Below, piece by piece: positions 52,840 through 61,192 of a stretch of DNA of 64,000 nucleotides. Position numbers and translations under genes: made by a program. The stretch's first letter is position 1, and each line of letters begins with the position of its first letter. The stretch comes from Pseudomonas fluorescens (GTDB lineage: Bacteria; Pseudomonadota; Gammaproteobacteria; Pseudomonadales; Pseudomonadaceae): positions 124,001 through 188,000 of the forward strand of contig NZ_KZ477990.1 in NCBI RefSeq assembly GCF_002837185.1, in the 5' to 3' direction. The notes under the pieces are model-generated. The model searched no databases and was not told the origin of the DNA. It saw only the letters and a list, made by a program, of their open reading frames with translations.

Positions 52840-53730
52840 TCAATCGACGTAAAATGCCTCTCGAAAGTGCTCAACGAAAGTCTCTACCAGCGTTGAGTCA
52901 CGTTCGTGATGGGCAAGAACGACCTCGCTTTCACACCCTTCATCACTTATATCAATAGCGTGCAACGAAGTAGCTTTAACCATTGAAACGGGAAGCAGTG
53001 CAATACCGAATCCTGCCTGAATCAACAACGACTGTGTCGTTTTCAACGAATAAACCTGCGCTGACTTCGGAGCGAATCCTGCGCGAGCGCAAAGTTCAAA
53101 TGAAAGATAACTAAGCCCTCCGCGTTTTGGGTGGGCTATCGACACGAATGCTTCATCCCGCAACTCAGCAAGTGATATTGAACTTCTCGATGCGAGCGGA
53201 TGGGTAGAGCCAACGGCGACAACAACTTTCTCACTAAACAGAGGAAGAAGCTTGATATTATTCATTTGATGCAACACCGGCAGCCTGAACAGACCCGCAT
53301 CAATACGATTATCAACTAAATTCATGAGTTGTGTTTCTGAAGATTCCTCCGACACTTCAATATACACATCGGTCATACGCTCCAGATAAAGCCCAAGCGC
53401 ATCTTTCAACTTCCCGGTGAGCGGCACCGTGCTGGCATGGCTAAGGCGTAAAGCACCCCGCTGACCATTCCCTACCGAAGTCGCCAACCGAGCGGCACTA
53501 TCGACGTCACTCAAGATAACTTTGGCCCTTGGCAAAAAGGCTAGCCCAGCGGGCGTTAGATGGGGCTGCCTTGCGGTGCGCTCAAACAAAAGCGTACCCA
53601 GGTTGTTCTCCAGCTCCTTCATTTGTCGACTGAGTGCTGACTGAGCAATAAATAGTCTCTGCGCTGCAACACTGAAGCTTCCATGTTCTGCGATCTCCAC
53701 AAAATATCGCAACTGCTTCATTGATATCAT
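52840..53730 (-). CDS. LysR-type regulator of the accessory cluster
   Basis: 296 residues. Winged helix-turn-helix at 1-62 (MKQLRYFVEIAEHGSFSVAA, LFIAQSALSRQMKELE) and effector domain at about 90-290. It is divergent from the eight-gene operon starting at 53834, with 103 AT-rich bases between, the classic layout of a LysR regulator and its target. The start may be the ATG at 53730 or the one at 53721. It lacks similarity in position to core genes and is part of the inserted block. Confidence 0.88.
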   Translation of the reverse strand: MISMKQLRYFVEIAEHGSFSVAAQRLFIAQSALSRQMKELENNLGTLLFERTARQPHLTPAGLAFLPRAKVILSDVDSAARLATSVGNGQRGALRLSHASTVPLTGKLKDALGLYLERMTDVYIEVSEESSETQLMNLVDNRIDAGLFRLPVLHQMNNIKLLPLFSEKVVVAVGSTHPLASRSSISLAELRDEAFVSIAHPKRGGLSYLSFELCARAGFAPKSAQVYSLKTTQSLLIQAGFGIALLPVSMVKATSLHAIDISDEGCESEVVLAHHERDSTLVETFVEHFREAFYVD

Positions 53731-53833
53731 AATAGCTATGCCAAAATGTGATCAGTAATTTCTTATTTTCATATTAGTAGATTTTTGTCCTGTTGGGTAG
53801 GGTTACCAAATATCACGTCATGGACCCACGATA

Positions 53834-54604
53834 ATGCCGGACGCTTTTCTCCACGCCCCTTTCGACAATGCGACCTTGGCAATAATGTTCGTGACCATCA
53901 GCCTGGCCTACATCATTTTTTCTATTGCGGGTTTCGGGACGGCATTGGTAGCGGGGCCGGTGCTGGTAAATTACATGCCGCTGTCGCAAGCGATCCCTCT
54001 ACTGGTACTCCTTGACTGCGTGGCTGCATTTGGAAAACTGGCGCGCATGCATAAGCACGTGGTGCGCATTGAACTCACCCGGCTGCTGCCGTTCATGATG
54101 CTGGGTAGCGTGGCGGGTATAGCGCTGCTCCTCAATACAAGAGCTGACGTATTAATGCTCGCGATGGGCTGCTTTGTAACTTTATATGCCGTGTACACGA
54201 TGACAAAACCAATAGGAACCCGACATCTATCTGCGACATGGGCAATGCCACTGGGCGCTGGTGGCGGGCTGTTCGGCGCTTTATTTGGGAGCGGCGGCTT
54301 CCTCTACGCGATCTATCTGAACGGCAGAACAAACACTAAAGAGCAAGCGAGCGCCACTCAGAGCACATTGATTGGAATTAGTACGCTGGTACGTATGGCC
54401 ATGCTCACCCTGGCAGGAGCCTATGCCGATCTTGCATTAGTGGTAACTGCCCTCTACTTATTACCAGCCCTATTGTTGGGGCTGTGGGCTGGCGAGCACA
54501 TTTCGTTCAAAATATCTCGCCATACATTCACCAGACTCATAAACATTATTATATTGGCCAGCGGTATTACGCTTGTGTACCGAGCTTGCCTCGGCATCAA
54601 TTAA
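53834..54604 (+). CDS. TauE/SafE (TSUP)-family permease
   Basis: 256 residues with about eight membrane helices. It carries the family's repeated motif in ISLAYIIFSIAGFGTALVAG and LGAGGGLFGALFGSGGFLYA. TSUP members move sulfite, sulfonates or small organic acids. As the first gene of the operon it probably exports the product or imports the substrate. Ribosome site is weak. Confidence 0.85.
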   Translation: MPDAFLHAPFDNATLAIMFVTISLAYIIFSIAGFGTALVAGPVLVNYMPLSQAIPLLVLLDCVAAFGKLARMHKHVVRIELTRLLPFMMLGSVAGIALLLNTRADVLMLAMGCFVTLYAVYTMTKPIGTRHLSATWAMPLGAGGGLFGALFGSGGFLYAIYLNGRTNTKEQASATQSTLIGISTLVRMAMLTLAGAYADLALVVTALYLLPALLLGLWAGEHISFKISRHTFTRLINIIILASGITLVYRACLGIN

Positions 54605-54655
54605 CTATATGAAATACAACTTCTCTACACCAACTTCATACAGTGAGATTTGCAA

Positions 54656-55507
54656 TTGAAAAGTGCAAAAGTTCTTCGTGACTTATTAAATTCCGGAAAA
54701 ACCGTTATGGCACCTGGTGCCTATGACGGACTGTCGTCAAGGCTGGTCAGTCTGGCGGGCTTTGACGCTGTGTATGCCAGCGGTGGTGCTATCGCCCGAG
54801 CATCCGGTTATCCGGATATCGGCTTGCTGAGCTTTTCAGAAGTTGTCGAGCGGATCGAGAAAATTGTCGAAGCCAGCGAGATTCCCGTTATCGCAGATGC
54901 CGACACCGGATTTGGCGGAACTGCCAACGTACAACGTACCGTGAGAGCCTTGGAGCGGATCGGTGTAGCAGCCTTCCATCTGGAAGATCAAACGTTCCCT
55001 AAACGCTGTGGGCACTTGGATAACAAGTCGCTGATTGACGTCGATGACATGTGTCAAAAAATCAAAGTTGCGCGTGCCAGTTTGCAAGACACTAATTGCC
55101 TGGTAATTGCGCGCACCGACGCAATAGCAATTGAGGGTTTCGACGCGGCGCTGGTCAGGGCGCAACGTTACGTTGAGGCGGGTGCCGACATGATTTTTGT
55201 GGAGGCGCCGCAGACCCTCGAACAAATTCAGATTATTGCCCAACGGCTTCCTGGGCCAAAGCTCATGAATATGTTCTACGGTGGCAAAACGCCTCTCGTT
55301 TCTTTGCCAGTACTTGCAGAACTCGGCTACCAACTTGTCATTGTGCCATCTGATCTGCAACGCGCAGCCATCCATGCTATGCAAAAAACTCTGGCTGAAC
55401 TGCAGCGCTCAGGGGATAGCCATGCGATGGCGGATGAGTTGACCAGTTTTTCCGAGCGCGAGTTGATTGTTCAAACTGCGAAGTTCCTGGCACTCGACAA
55501 TTTGTAG
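54656..55507 (+). CDS. Isocitrate lyase / PEP mutase superfamily C-C lyase
   Basis: 283 residues from TTG 54656, which has GTGAG 8 bases upstream; TTG 54650 is an alternative. TIM barrel with DADTGFGG (metal-binding Asp) and PKRCGHLDNK, the KRCGH loop with the catalytic Cys of isocitrate and methylisocitrate lyases. The PEP mutase motif EDKxxxxxNS is absent, so it is a C-C lyase rather than a phosphonate enzyme. Likely splits a 2-hydroxy- or 2-keto-diacid; exact substrate unknown. Confidence 0.85.
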   Translation: MKSAKVLRDLLNSGKTVMAPGAYDGLSSRLVSLAGFDAVYASGGAIARASGYPDIGLLSFSEVVERIEKIVEASEIPVIADADTGFGGTANVQRTVRALERIGVAAFHLEDQTFPKRCGHLDNKSLIDVDDMCQKIKVARASLQDTNCLVIARTDAIAIEGFDAALVRAQRYVEAGADMIFVEAPQTLEQIQIIAQRLPGPKLMNMFYGGKTPLVSLPVLAELGYQLVIVPSDLQRAAIHAMQKTLAELQRSGDSHAMADELTSFSERELIVQTAKFLALDNL

Positions 55508-55544
55508 AACTCAATTCCAGCACGAAGCACGACAAGGAGATGGC

Positions 55545-56588
55545 ATGTTATACAGGGGCGAATGGAACTCTAATGAACTCGATTATCGCGCGCTCGCCGG
55601 GCAATGGCACGTGGTATGTCAGAGTTCGGATGTAGGCGGTGACCAACCCAAAGCGGTGCGCTTACTTGGCGAAGAATTGGTGTTATGGCGAGACGACCAG
55701 GGAAAAGTGAATGCCTGGAAGGATTACTGCGGTCATCGGGGTGCAAAACTGTCATTGGGCTGCATCAAACAGGGGCAGATCGAATGCCCTTATCATGGGT
55801 GGCGTTACAGTAGCCAAGGCGAATGCACGTTGGTTCCTGCACACCCGGAGCGAAAAGGCCCCTCATCACAGCGCCTCATTTTTCGCCACTTCGCGCAAGA
55901 GCGCTACGGATACATCTGGGTGAGCCTGGAGGAACCATTGCGACCGCTGCCAGAACTGCCACAGTGGCAAGATGAAAGCTACCGCAAGGTCTTTGCGGGC
56001 CCCTACCTTTACAACGCAAACGCGTTACGCTCACTCGAAAACTTTATCGATGCGTCCCATTTTCCCTTTGTGCATGCCCATCTCAATGGTCTGCCGGACG
56101 CGCCTGAACCGCTGAAGCGATACAACGTGACGGAAGACGAGCGTGGTCTGCACTCTTCTGAAATTTGCGTCTTTCAACCGTACGGCGACCATCGTGGGAT
56201 ACCGGTTAACGCCCGCTACACCTATTCAGTGCTGAATCCCACGACTGCCTATTTCGTCAAAAAGACGGGCGAAACGGAGCGCTTCTGTACCTTTTTCAAC
56301 GCCACTCCGGTCGATGAATCGCAATGCATTATCTGGCTGATAGTCGCTATCAACTTCGGCCAGGATCTCACGCTCGAACAGATCCTTTCTCGGCAGAACA
56401 CTGTTTTCGAACAGGATCGCCGCATTGTCGAATCCCAGCGCCCCGCCCGCCTGCCACTGGATCCACAGGCGGAAATGCATGTGGTCAGTGATCGAATGGG
56501 GATTGAGTACCGCCGTTGGATTCGTGACCTGGGCGAGGCCGCGACCACCCATCAACAAACACAAGTCATTGAATCTGTTTCTATCTGA
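55545..56588 (+). CDS. Rieske-type oxygenase, large subunit
   Basis: 347 residues from ATG 55545 with AAGGAG 6 bases upstream. Rieske [2Fe-2S] site CGHRGA ... CPYHGW (C-x-H-x17-C-x2-H, about residues 64-86) and mononuclear iron site NFIDASHFPFVH (D-x2-H-x4-H, about 172-183). The layout fits monooxygenase/demethylase members. No ferredoxin or reductase gene lies in the cluster, so electrons must come from elsewhere. Substrate unknown; N-oxidation, demethylation or ring hydroxylation are all possible. Confidence 0.88.
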   Translation: MLYRGEWNSNELDYRALAGQWHVVCQSSDVGGDQPKAVRLLGEELVLWRDDQGKVNAWKDYCGHRGAKLSLGCIKQGQIECPYHGWRYSSQGECTLVPAHPERKGPSSQRLIFRHFAQERYGYIWVSLEEPLRPLPELPQWQDESYRKVFAGPYLYNANALRSLENFIDASHFPFVHAHLNGLPDAPEPLKRYNVTEDERGLHSSEICVFQPYGDHRGIPVNARYTYSVLNPTTAYFVKKTGETERFCTFFNATPVDESQCIIWLIVAINFGQDLTLEQILSRQNTVFEQDRRIVESQRPARLPLDPQAEMHVVSDRMGIEYRRWIRDLGEAATTHQQTQVIESVSI

Positions 56589-56602
56589 CAAGGACGTCAA
56601 CC

Positions 56603-57982
56603 ATGACTGAATCCTCCATCGACTTTCTTACACGTCGGGAATCCAATGCCCGGACGTATGCCAGAAACATCCCAAAAGTGCTGAGCCAAGGTTCAGGCAC
56701 TGAAGTTGTCGACAGTGAAGGGCGCCGTTACCTGGATTGCCTTGCATGCGCGGGGGCTCTTCCCCTTGGACACAATCATCCATTTGTACAACAACGCGTC
56801 ATCGATTTTTTGCAATCCGGCCAGTTGCAACAGGCGCTCGATATAGCGACCCCGGCAAAGCTGCATTTCGTCCAGGAGCTCTACGAGATGCTCCCCCCGG
56901 AGTTTGCCAAACGAGCGAAGATTCAGTTCTGTGGACCTACGGGAGCCGACGCCGCCGAAGCCGCCCTGAAACTGTTCAAAATCGCGACAAAACGCCGACC
57001 GATCATCGTCTTCCAGGGTGCTTATCACGGGATGACTCACGGCACGCTGGGCATGATGGGCAATCTGGCACCTAAACAAGAGATTAGTGGTCTGCCTGGG
57101 GAAGTGCATTTTCTGCCCTATCCCTACGTATATCGCAGTCCATTTGGCGCGGGCACCCCTGCGCAGGAGACAGAACGACTCAGTCTGATTTGCCTGGAAA
57201 ACGCTCTCAGCGATCCGGAAAGCGGCATTGGAAAACCGGCAATGGTTTTGCTTGAGGCGATACAGGGTGAAGGAGGCTGCATTCCAGCAAGCGCGCACTG
57301 GCTGCGCCAGGTGAGGCAAATCACCCAACGTTACGATGTGCCACTGGTTATTGACGAAATCCAAGCCGGTATTGGTCGCAGTGGAGACCTGTTTGCGTTC
57401 CAGCAGGCGGATATCGTGCCTGACGCCATTCTGCTTTCAAAGGCCATCGGTGGTGGCTATCCGCTGTCAGTGTTGCTGTATTTGGATCAGTACGATCAAT
57501 GGAAGCCCGGCGCACATACCGGTACGTTCCGGGGCAATCAGATCGCGTTGGTCAGCGGAGCCGCGACCCTGGAGTTCATCAGAAGAGAAGGACTGCTGGA
57601 ACATGTCAACGTCGTCGGTGAACAGCTACGTCAAGGCTTGTTGCAGCTTCAGAAACGCTATCCCTGCATCGGTGACGTTCGGGGCCGGGGTTTGATGCTC
57701 GGCATGGAGATGATTGAACCCGATGGCAGCGTCGATGCACTCGGTCACCCGCAGGCTGCTGGAGCCATCGCTGCACAGGTGAAGCGTACCTGCCTTGACG
57801 AGGGCTTGATTATTGAAACGGGAGGGCGCCATGGCGCAGTGCTGCGCTTCCTCCCGCCGCTGGTCATCACCCGCTCTGAAGTCGACCAGGTATTAGAGCG
57901 GCTTGACCGTGCTCTGGCCTCGCAAAGGGTCAGCTCAACTCGGGCCATTGAACGTGCTCTTCATGGGGAGATGCAGGCATGA
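56603..57982 (+). CDS. Class III aminotransferase, diaminobutyrate-2-oxoglutarate type
   Basis: 459 residues. RRYLDCLACAGALPLGHNHP and IQFCGPTGADAAEAALKLFK match the diaminobutyrate aminotransferases (PvdH/RhbA/DoeD group). PLP lysine is in LLSKAIGGGYPLS and the ring-binding Asp in VIDEIQAGIGRSGD. It should convert aspartate semialdehyde to L-2,4-diaminobutyrate or a related diamine. 15 bases after the Rieske gene and overlapping the next by 4 bases. Confidence 0.88.
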   Translation: MTESSIDFLTRRESNARTYARNIPKVLSQGSGTEVVDSEGRRYLDCLACAGALPLGHNHPFVQQRVIDFLQSGQLQQALDIATPAKLHFVQELYEMLPPEFAKRAKIQFCGPTGADAAEAALKLFKIATKRRPIIVFQGAYHGMTHGTLGMMGNLAPKQEISGLPGEVHFLPYPYVYRSPFGAGTPAQETERLSLICLENALSDPESGIGKPAMVLLEAIQGEGGCIPASAHWLRQVRQITQRYDVPLVIDEIQAGIGRSGDLFAFQQADIVPDAILLSKAIGGGYPLSVLLYLDQYDQWKPGAHTGTFRGNQIALVSGAATLEFIRREGLLEHVNVVGEQLRQGLLQLQKRYPCIGDVRGRGLMLGMEMIEPDGSVDALGHPQAAGAIAAQVKRTCLDEGLIIETGGRHGAVLRFLPPLVITRSEVDQVLERLDRALASQRVSSTRAIERALHGEMQA

Positions 57983-59280
57983 GCGCTCCTGAAAAGATCT
58001 TTGATGTACTGGGTATCGGGTTCGGTCCGGCAAACATCGCATTGGCAATCGCCCTGGAAGAATTGTCTTCGGGCATGAGCGTACAATTTCTCGAGAAGCG
58101 TCCAGGCCCTGCGTGGCAGCCAAACATGCTGCTGCCGGGATCGGATATCCAGAATCACCCCTTGCGAGATCTGGTAACCCCGCGCAATCCGCGTAGCCGT
58201 CACACCTTCACGAATTTCTTGTTTGAACAAGGCCGCCTGTATGAGCACTTGAACCTTCCGTTGCATCATCCCTTGCGTGCGGAATATGCCCAATATATTT
58301 CCTGGACTGCCGATTTCTTTGAACACATCGTCGCCTACGGTTGCGAAGCTGTCTCGGTAGAAGCAGTCACCCCATCCAATGGCGAAAGTGCCCACTACAC
58401 AGTGTGCTGCACCGATGGCCGAGTATTTCTTGCACGTTCTCTGGTGCTCGCCCCTGGCCGCACGCCCCACATTCCTGCACCTTTCGCGGACGTCAAAGAT
58501 CGACGCGTACGCCATTTGAACGACTATATGCCTGCCCTGGCCGAAGCGGTCGCAGCCACCGGCGGACAGTGCCGCATAGCCGTAATCGGCGGCAGTCAGA
58601 GTGCCGTAGAGATTCTGCTTCACGCCAGTTGCCACAGCGGCGTTCGAGAGGTCGTGGGGTTTACGCGTAATTTCGGTTATCGCCAGAAGGATACAAGCCC
58701 GTTTTCCGATGAGGTCTACTTCCCATCATTTGTCGACACGTTCCACAACGCCAGCGCAGAACATAAGGCGCGATTACGTCAGGAACTGGTGCATACCAAT
58801 TACTCGTCGTCAGACATTGATGTCCTGAACCAGCTCTATGTACGTAAGTATGAGCAAATGCTGCAAGGTGAAGGTCTGTTGCAGCTACGAACGTGTGAGG
58901 ACATGGTTGGCTGTACACCCGCCTCTGATGGGGTGCAAATCGATAGTCGCCAGTATCTTCAAGGGATTATTCATAGCCAATCATTCGACCTGGTTATTCT
59001 GGCCACCGGCTTCCTTGACCTGGGCGCCGGAGATCGTCAAGAACCGTTTCCGAAATTACTGGCTTCAATCGCCCGCGAAAATGAAATCGACACCTTGATC
59101 ATTGCCAGGGATTATCGCGTTGATTTGGGCAACGGGTTACCCACTTACCTCAACGGGCTGTGTGAGTCTTCGCATGGCATGGGGGATGCAGGCTCCTTCA
59201 GTTTGCTGGCGTTACGCTCGCAAAACATTGTGCAATCGCTGATCAGCAACCTGGCAGTCAGGGAACAATCCCATGCATAA
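57979..59280 (+). CDS. PvdA/IucD/SidA-type L-ornithine/L-lysine N-monooxygenase homologue
   Basis: 433 residues. FAD motif LGIGFGPANIALAIALEE at the N-terminus, NADPH motif VIGGSQSAVEILLH (about 196-209) and DLVILATGFLDL near residue 338 give the class B N-hydroxylase pattern. RHTFTNFLFEQGRLYEHLN and YPSFVDTFHN-type (YFPSFVDTFHNA) stretches match the family. It should hydroxylate the side-chain amine of ornithine, lysine or diaminobutyrate. The neighbouring diaminobutyrate-type aminotransferase makes N4-hydroxy-diaminobutyrate a plausible product. Confidence 0.9.
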   Translation: MSAPEKIFDVLGIGFGPANIALAIALEELSSGMSVQFLEKRPGPAWQPNMLLPGSDIQNHPLRDLVTPRNPRSRHTFTNFLFEQGRLYEHLNLPLHHPLRAEYAQYISWTADFFEHIVAYGCEAVSVEAVTPSNGESAHYTVCCTDGRVFLARSLVLAPGRTPHIPAPFADVKDRRVRHLNDYMPALAEAVAATGGQCRIAVIGGSQSAVEILLHASCHSGVREVVGFTRNFGYRQKDTSPFSDEVYFPSFVDTFHNASAEHKARLRQELVHTNYSSSDIDVLNQLYVRKYEQMLQGEGLLQLRTCEDMVGCTPASDGVQIDSRQYLQGIIHSQSFDLVILATGFLDLGAGDRQEPFPKLLASIARENEIDTLIIARDYRVDLGNGLPTYLNGLCESSHGMGDAGSFSLLALRSQNIVQSLISNLAVREQSHA

Positions 59281-60529
59281 CCAGGCCCTGAGCGAAATGC
59301 TGATGGCGCCTTCTTGCTGGCAAACCCAATTGTCCTGCCGCACCGCCCACGCCGGTCACCTGCCGTTTGAAAGTGATGTCGTGATAGTGGGGGCGGGAAT
59401 TGGCGGTTTAGCGGCGGCGTTACGGGCACTTGAGTCGGGTTATTCGGTCACGGTGCTTGAAGCCGGAGAAGTGGGCTGCGGGGCAAGCGGTCGCAACTCG
59501 GGTTTCGTAGTGCCCATACCGTCAAGGCACTCGCCCGCTTCACTCCAACATTTGCTGGGCGAGAATACAGCGCCCTTCTTGGCCGCTCTCAGCGATACAG
59601 CGCAGACGGTTATTGAATACGCCCCATCGGATTTGACAGTCAAAGGCTGGGTACAACCCATGGCTGGGGCTGCAAGGGGTGCGGCGGACGAACTGGCGAA
59701 GAACTGGGTACGCCTGGGGGCCAAGGTAGAGCCCATGGAGCCGCAAGCGCTGGAGAATGCTTTAGGCACAACCGAGTATGCCGAGGGCCTCCTTTTCAGC
59801 GACGCGGGTGCCATTAATCCCCTCGCATTCGTGTATCGACTGGCGGACACGGTCAACCGCAAAGGTGGCCATATCATCGAACGTTGCAGCGCGGTCGATG
59901 TTCGACCGCAGGCACGCTGGGTCGCCGTGCAAACTCAGCGGGGTGAGATCAGGGCCGGACGCGTATTTATCGCCGGCAATGCCTATGGTTCTGCCGCCAG
60001 CCGTAAGACTCGGCGAGCAATCAGCCCGCTGGCCCTGACGCTTGCTACGTTCGCCATACCGCAGGTGTGCCATGCCGAACAGCTGCTGCCATTTTCCGAT
60101 AACCGCAAGGACATGTGGTTTGCACGCCGCTTGGGGCCCGTAAAGCTGCTGACGGGGTGCCTCGCGTTACCGCTTCAGCGCTCTGCCAAGTGCAGTGCAT
60201 TGCTTCAGGATCGCATCAAGCGCCTCTACGGCATTGTGGCGCAAGCACCAGAGCAACAGTGGGCCGGTTGGGTAGGCCTCACTCCAGACGGTATGCCGAA
60301 GATTCACCATGACGAACGAATCATAGGATGGAGTGGCTGTAACGGTCGAGGCATCGCGCTTTCAATGCTGATGGGGCAAACGTTGATGGATCGGCTGTGT
60401 GGGATCAACGGCCTACGTCTACCGCTTTCATCAGGTACTTTCAGGACAGGTAACGCCCTGACCTGGCTGGCGCAAATGGTCATCGCACTTGATCGCCGAA
60501 AGCAACGTCGCACCGTGCTCGCGTCCTGA
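59273..60529 (+). CDS. FAD-dependent amine/amino-acid oxidoreductase (DAO family)
   Basis: 418 residues; ATG 59273 overlaps the N-monooxygenase by 8 bases. Dinucleotide fold VVIVGAGIGGLAAALRALES at about 36-55, then GCGASGRNSGFVV, a hallmark of the DAO/PuuB/OrdL group. C-terminal GWSGCNGRGIALSMLMGQ closes the FAD site. It probably oxidises a C-N bond in an intermediate. Confidence 0.88.
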   Translation: MHNQALSEMLMAPSCWQTQLSCRTAHAGHLPFESDVVIVGAGIGGLAAALRALESGYSVTVLEAGEVGCGASGRNSGFVVPIPSRHSPASLQHLLGENTAPFLAALSDTAQTVIEYAPSDLTVKGWVQPMAGAARGAADELAKNWVRLGAKVEPMEPQALENALGTTEYAEGLLFSDAGAINPLAFVYRLADTVNRKGGHIIERCSAVDVRPQARWVAVQTQRGEIRAGRVFIAGNAYGSAASRKTRRAISPLALTLATFAIPQVCHAEQLLPFSDNRKDMWFARRLGPVKLLTGCLALPLQRSAKCSALLQDRIKRLYGIVAQAPEQQWAGWVGLTPDGMPKIHHDERIIGWSGCNGRGIALSMLMGQTLMDRLCGINGLRLPLSSGTFRTGNALTWLAQMVIALDRRKQRRTVLAS

Positions 60530-60558
60530 TCTTATCTACTCCAATTCGAGTACATACT

Positions 60559-61185
60559 ATGTCCGTATGCCCCTTTCATTACCCTCAGTACCGTTCTACA
60601 GACCCGGAAATGATCAATCGTTTCATTGATGTTTTTCCGCTGGCAATGATGACCTCGCACAATCACGGACACTTTCTTTGCAGCCACATTCCGCTATGGC
60701 GCCAGCCGGATGGGTCGTTGTTCGGACATGTCGATGGTAATAACCCACAGTTCAAAGGCGAACAGCATCTGAGTGCTCAAATCGTCTTCATGGGCCCATC
60801 GGCTTATATCCCTCCACACGCTTACGTCTCGCGCCAACTTCCCACGTGGAACTATCTCGCCGTTCACATGCAGGCGAACATTACGGTGGTGGACGCTCCA
60901 GACCAAACACTGGAGATCCTCGAGCAAACCGCGAAACGGTTATCGAAGCAGGCCTCTGACTATCAAGTCGACAAGCGTGATCCGAGGGTGATATCCAGTC
61001 TTCCACATATCCTGGGGTTGGTCATACGGCCGGAAACGATCGAAGGGCGCTTTAAACTCTCCCAAGACAAATCCTCACCGGATACGTCAGCCGCTCTGCA
61101 GTGGTTACTCGACAACCAAACGCAAGATCATGCCGAGTTCCTGAAGGAACTCCTGCACGCCGCTACCCAGCCACATTCAAACTGA
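60559..61185 (+). CDS. PaiB-like FMN-binding protein
   Basis: 208 residues. Split-barrel flavin-binding fold: FPLAMMTSHNHGHFLCSHIP, GHVDGNNPQFK and GPSAYIPPHAYVSRQLPTWN are PaiB-family stretches. Named negative regulators in Bacillus, such proteins also look like flavin-dependent reductases. In this operon an enzymatic or flavin-supply role is as likely as regulation. Confidence 0.85.
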   Translation: MSVCPFHYPQYRSTDPEMINRFIDVFPLAMMTSHNHGHFLCSHIPLWRQPDGSLFGHVDGNNPQFKGEQHLSAQIVFMGPSAYIPPHAYVSRQLPTWNYLAVHMQANITVVDAPDQTLEILEQTAKRLSKQASDYQVDKRDPRVISSLPHILGLVIRPETIEGRFKLSQDKSSPDTSAALQWLLDNQTQDHAEFLKELLHAATQPHSN

Positions 61186-61192
61186 GGTCAGT

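Noticed and set aside
54656..55507. Phosphonate pathway because of a PEP mutase-like gene
   Set aside because: The loop reads KRCGH (lyase) and not EDK...NS; no phosphonopyruvate decarboxylase nearby.
55545..56588. Azomycin (2-nitroimidazole) biosynthesis because of the Rieske enzyme
   Set aside because: The PLP-dependent arginine hydroxylase and the aldolase of that pathway are absent; only the Rieske class is shared.
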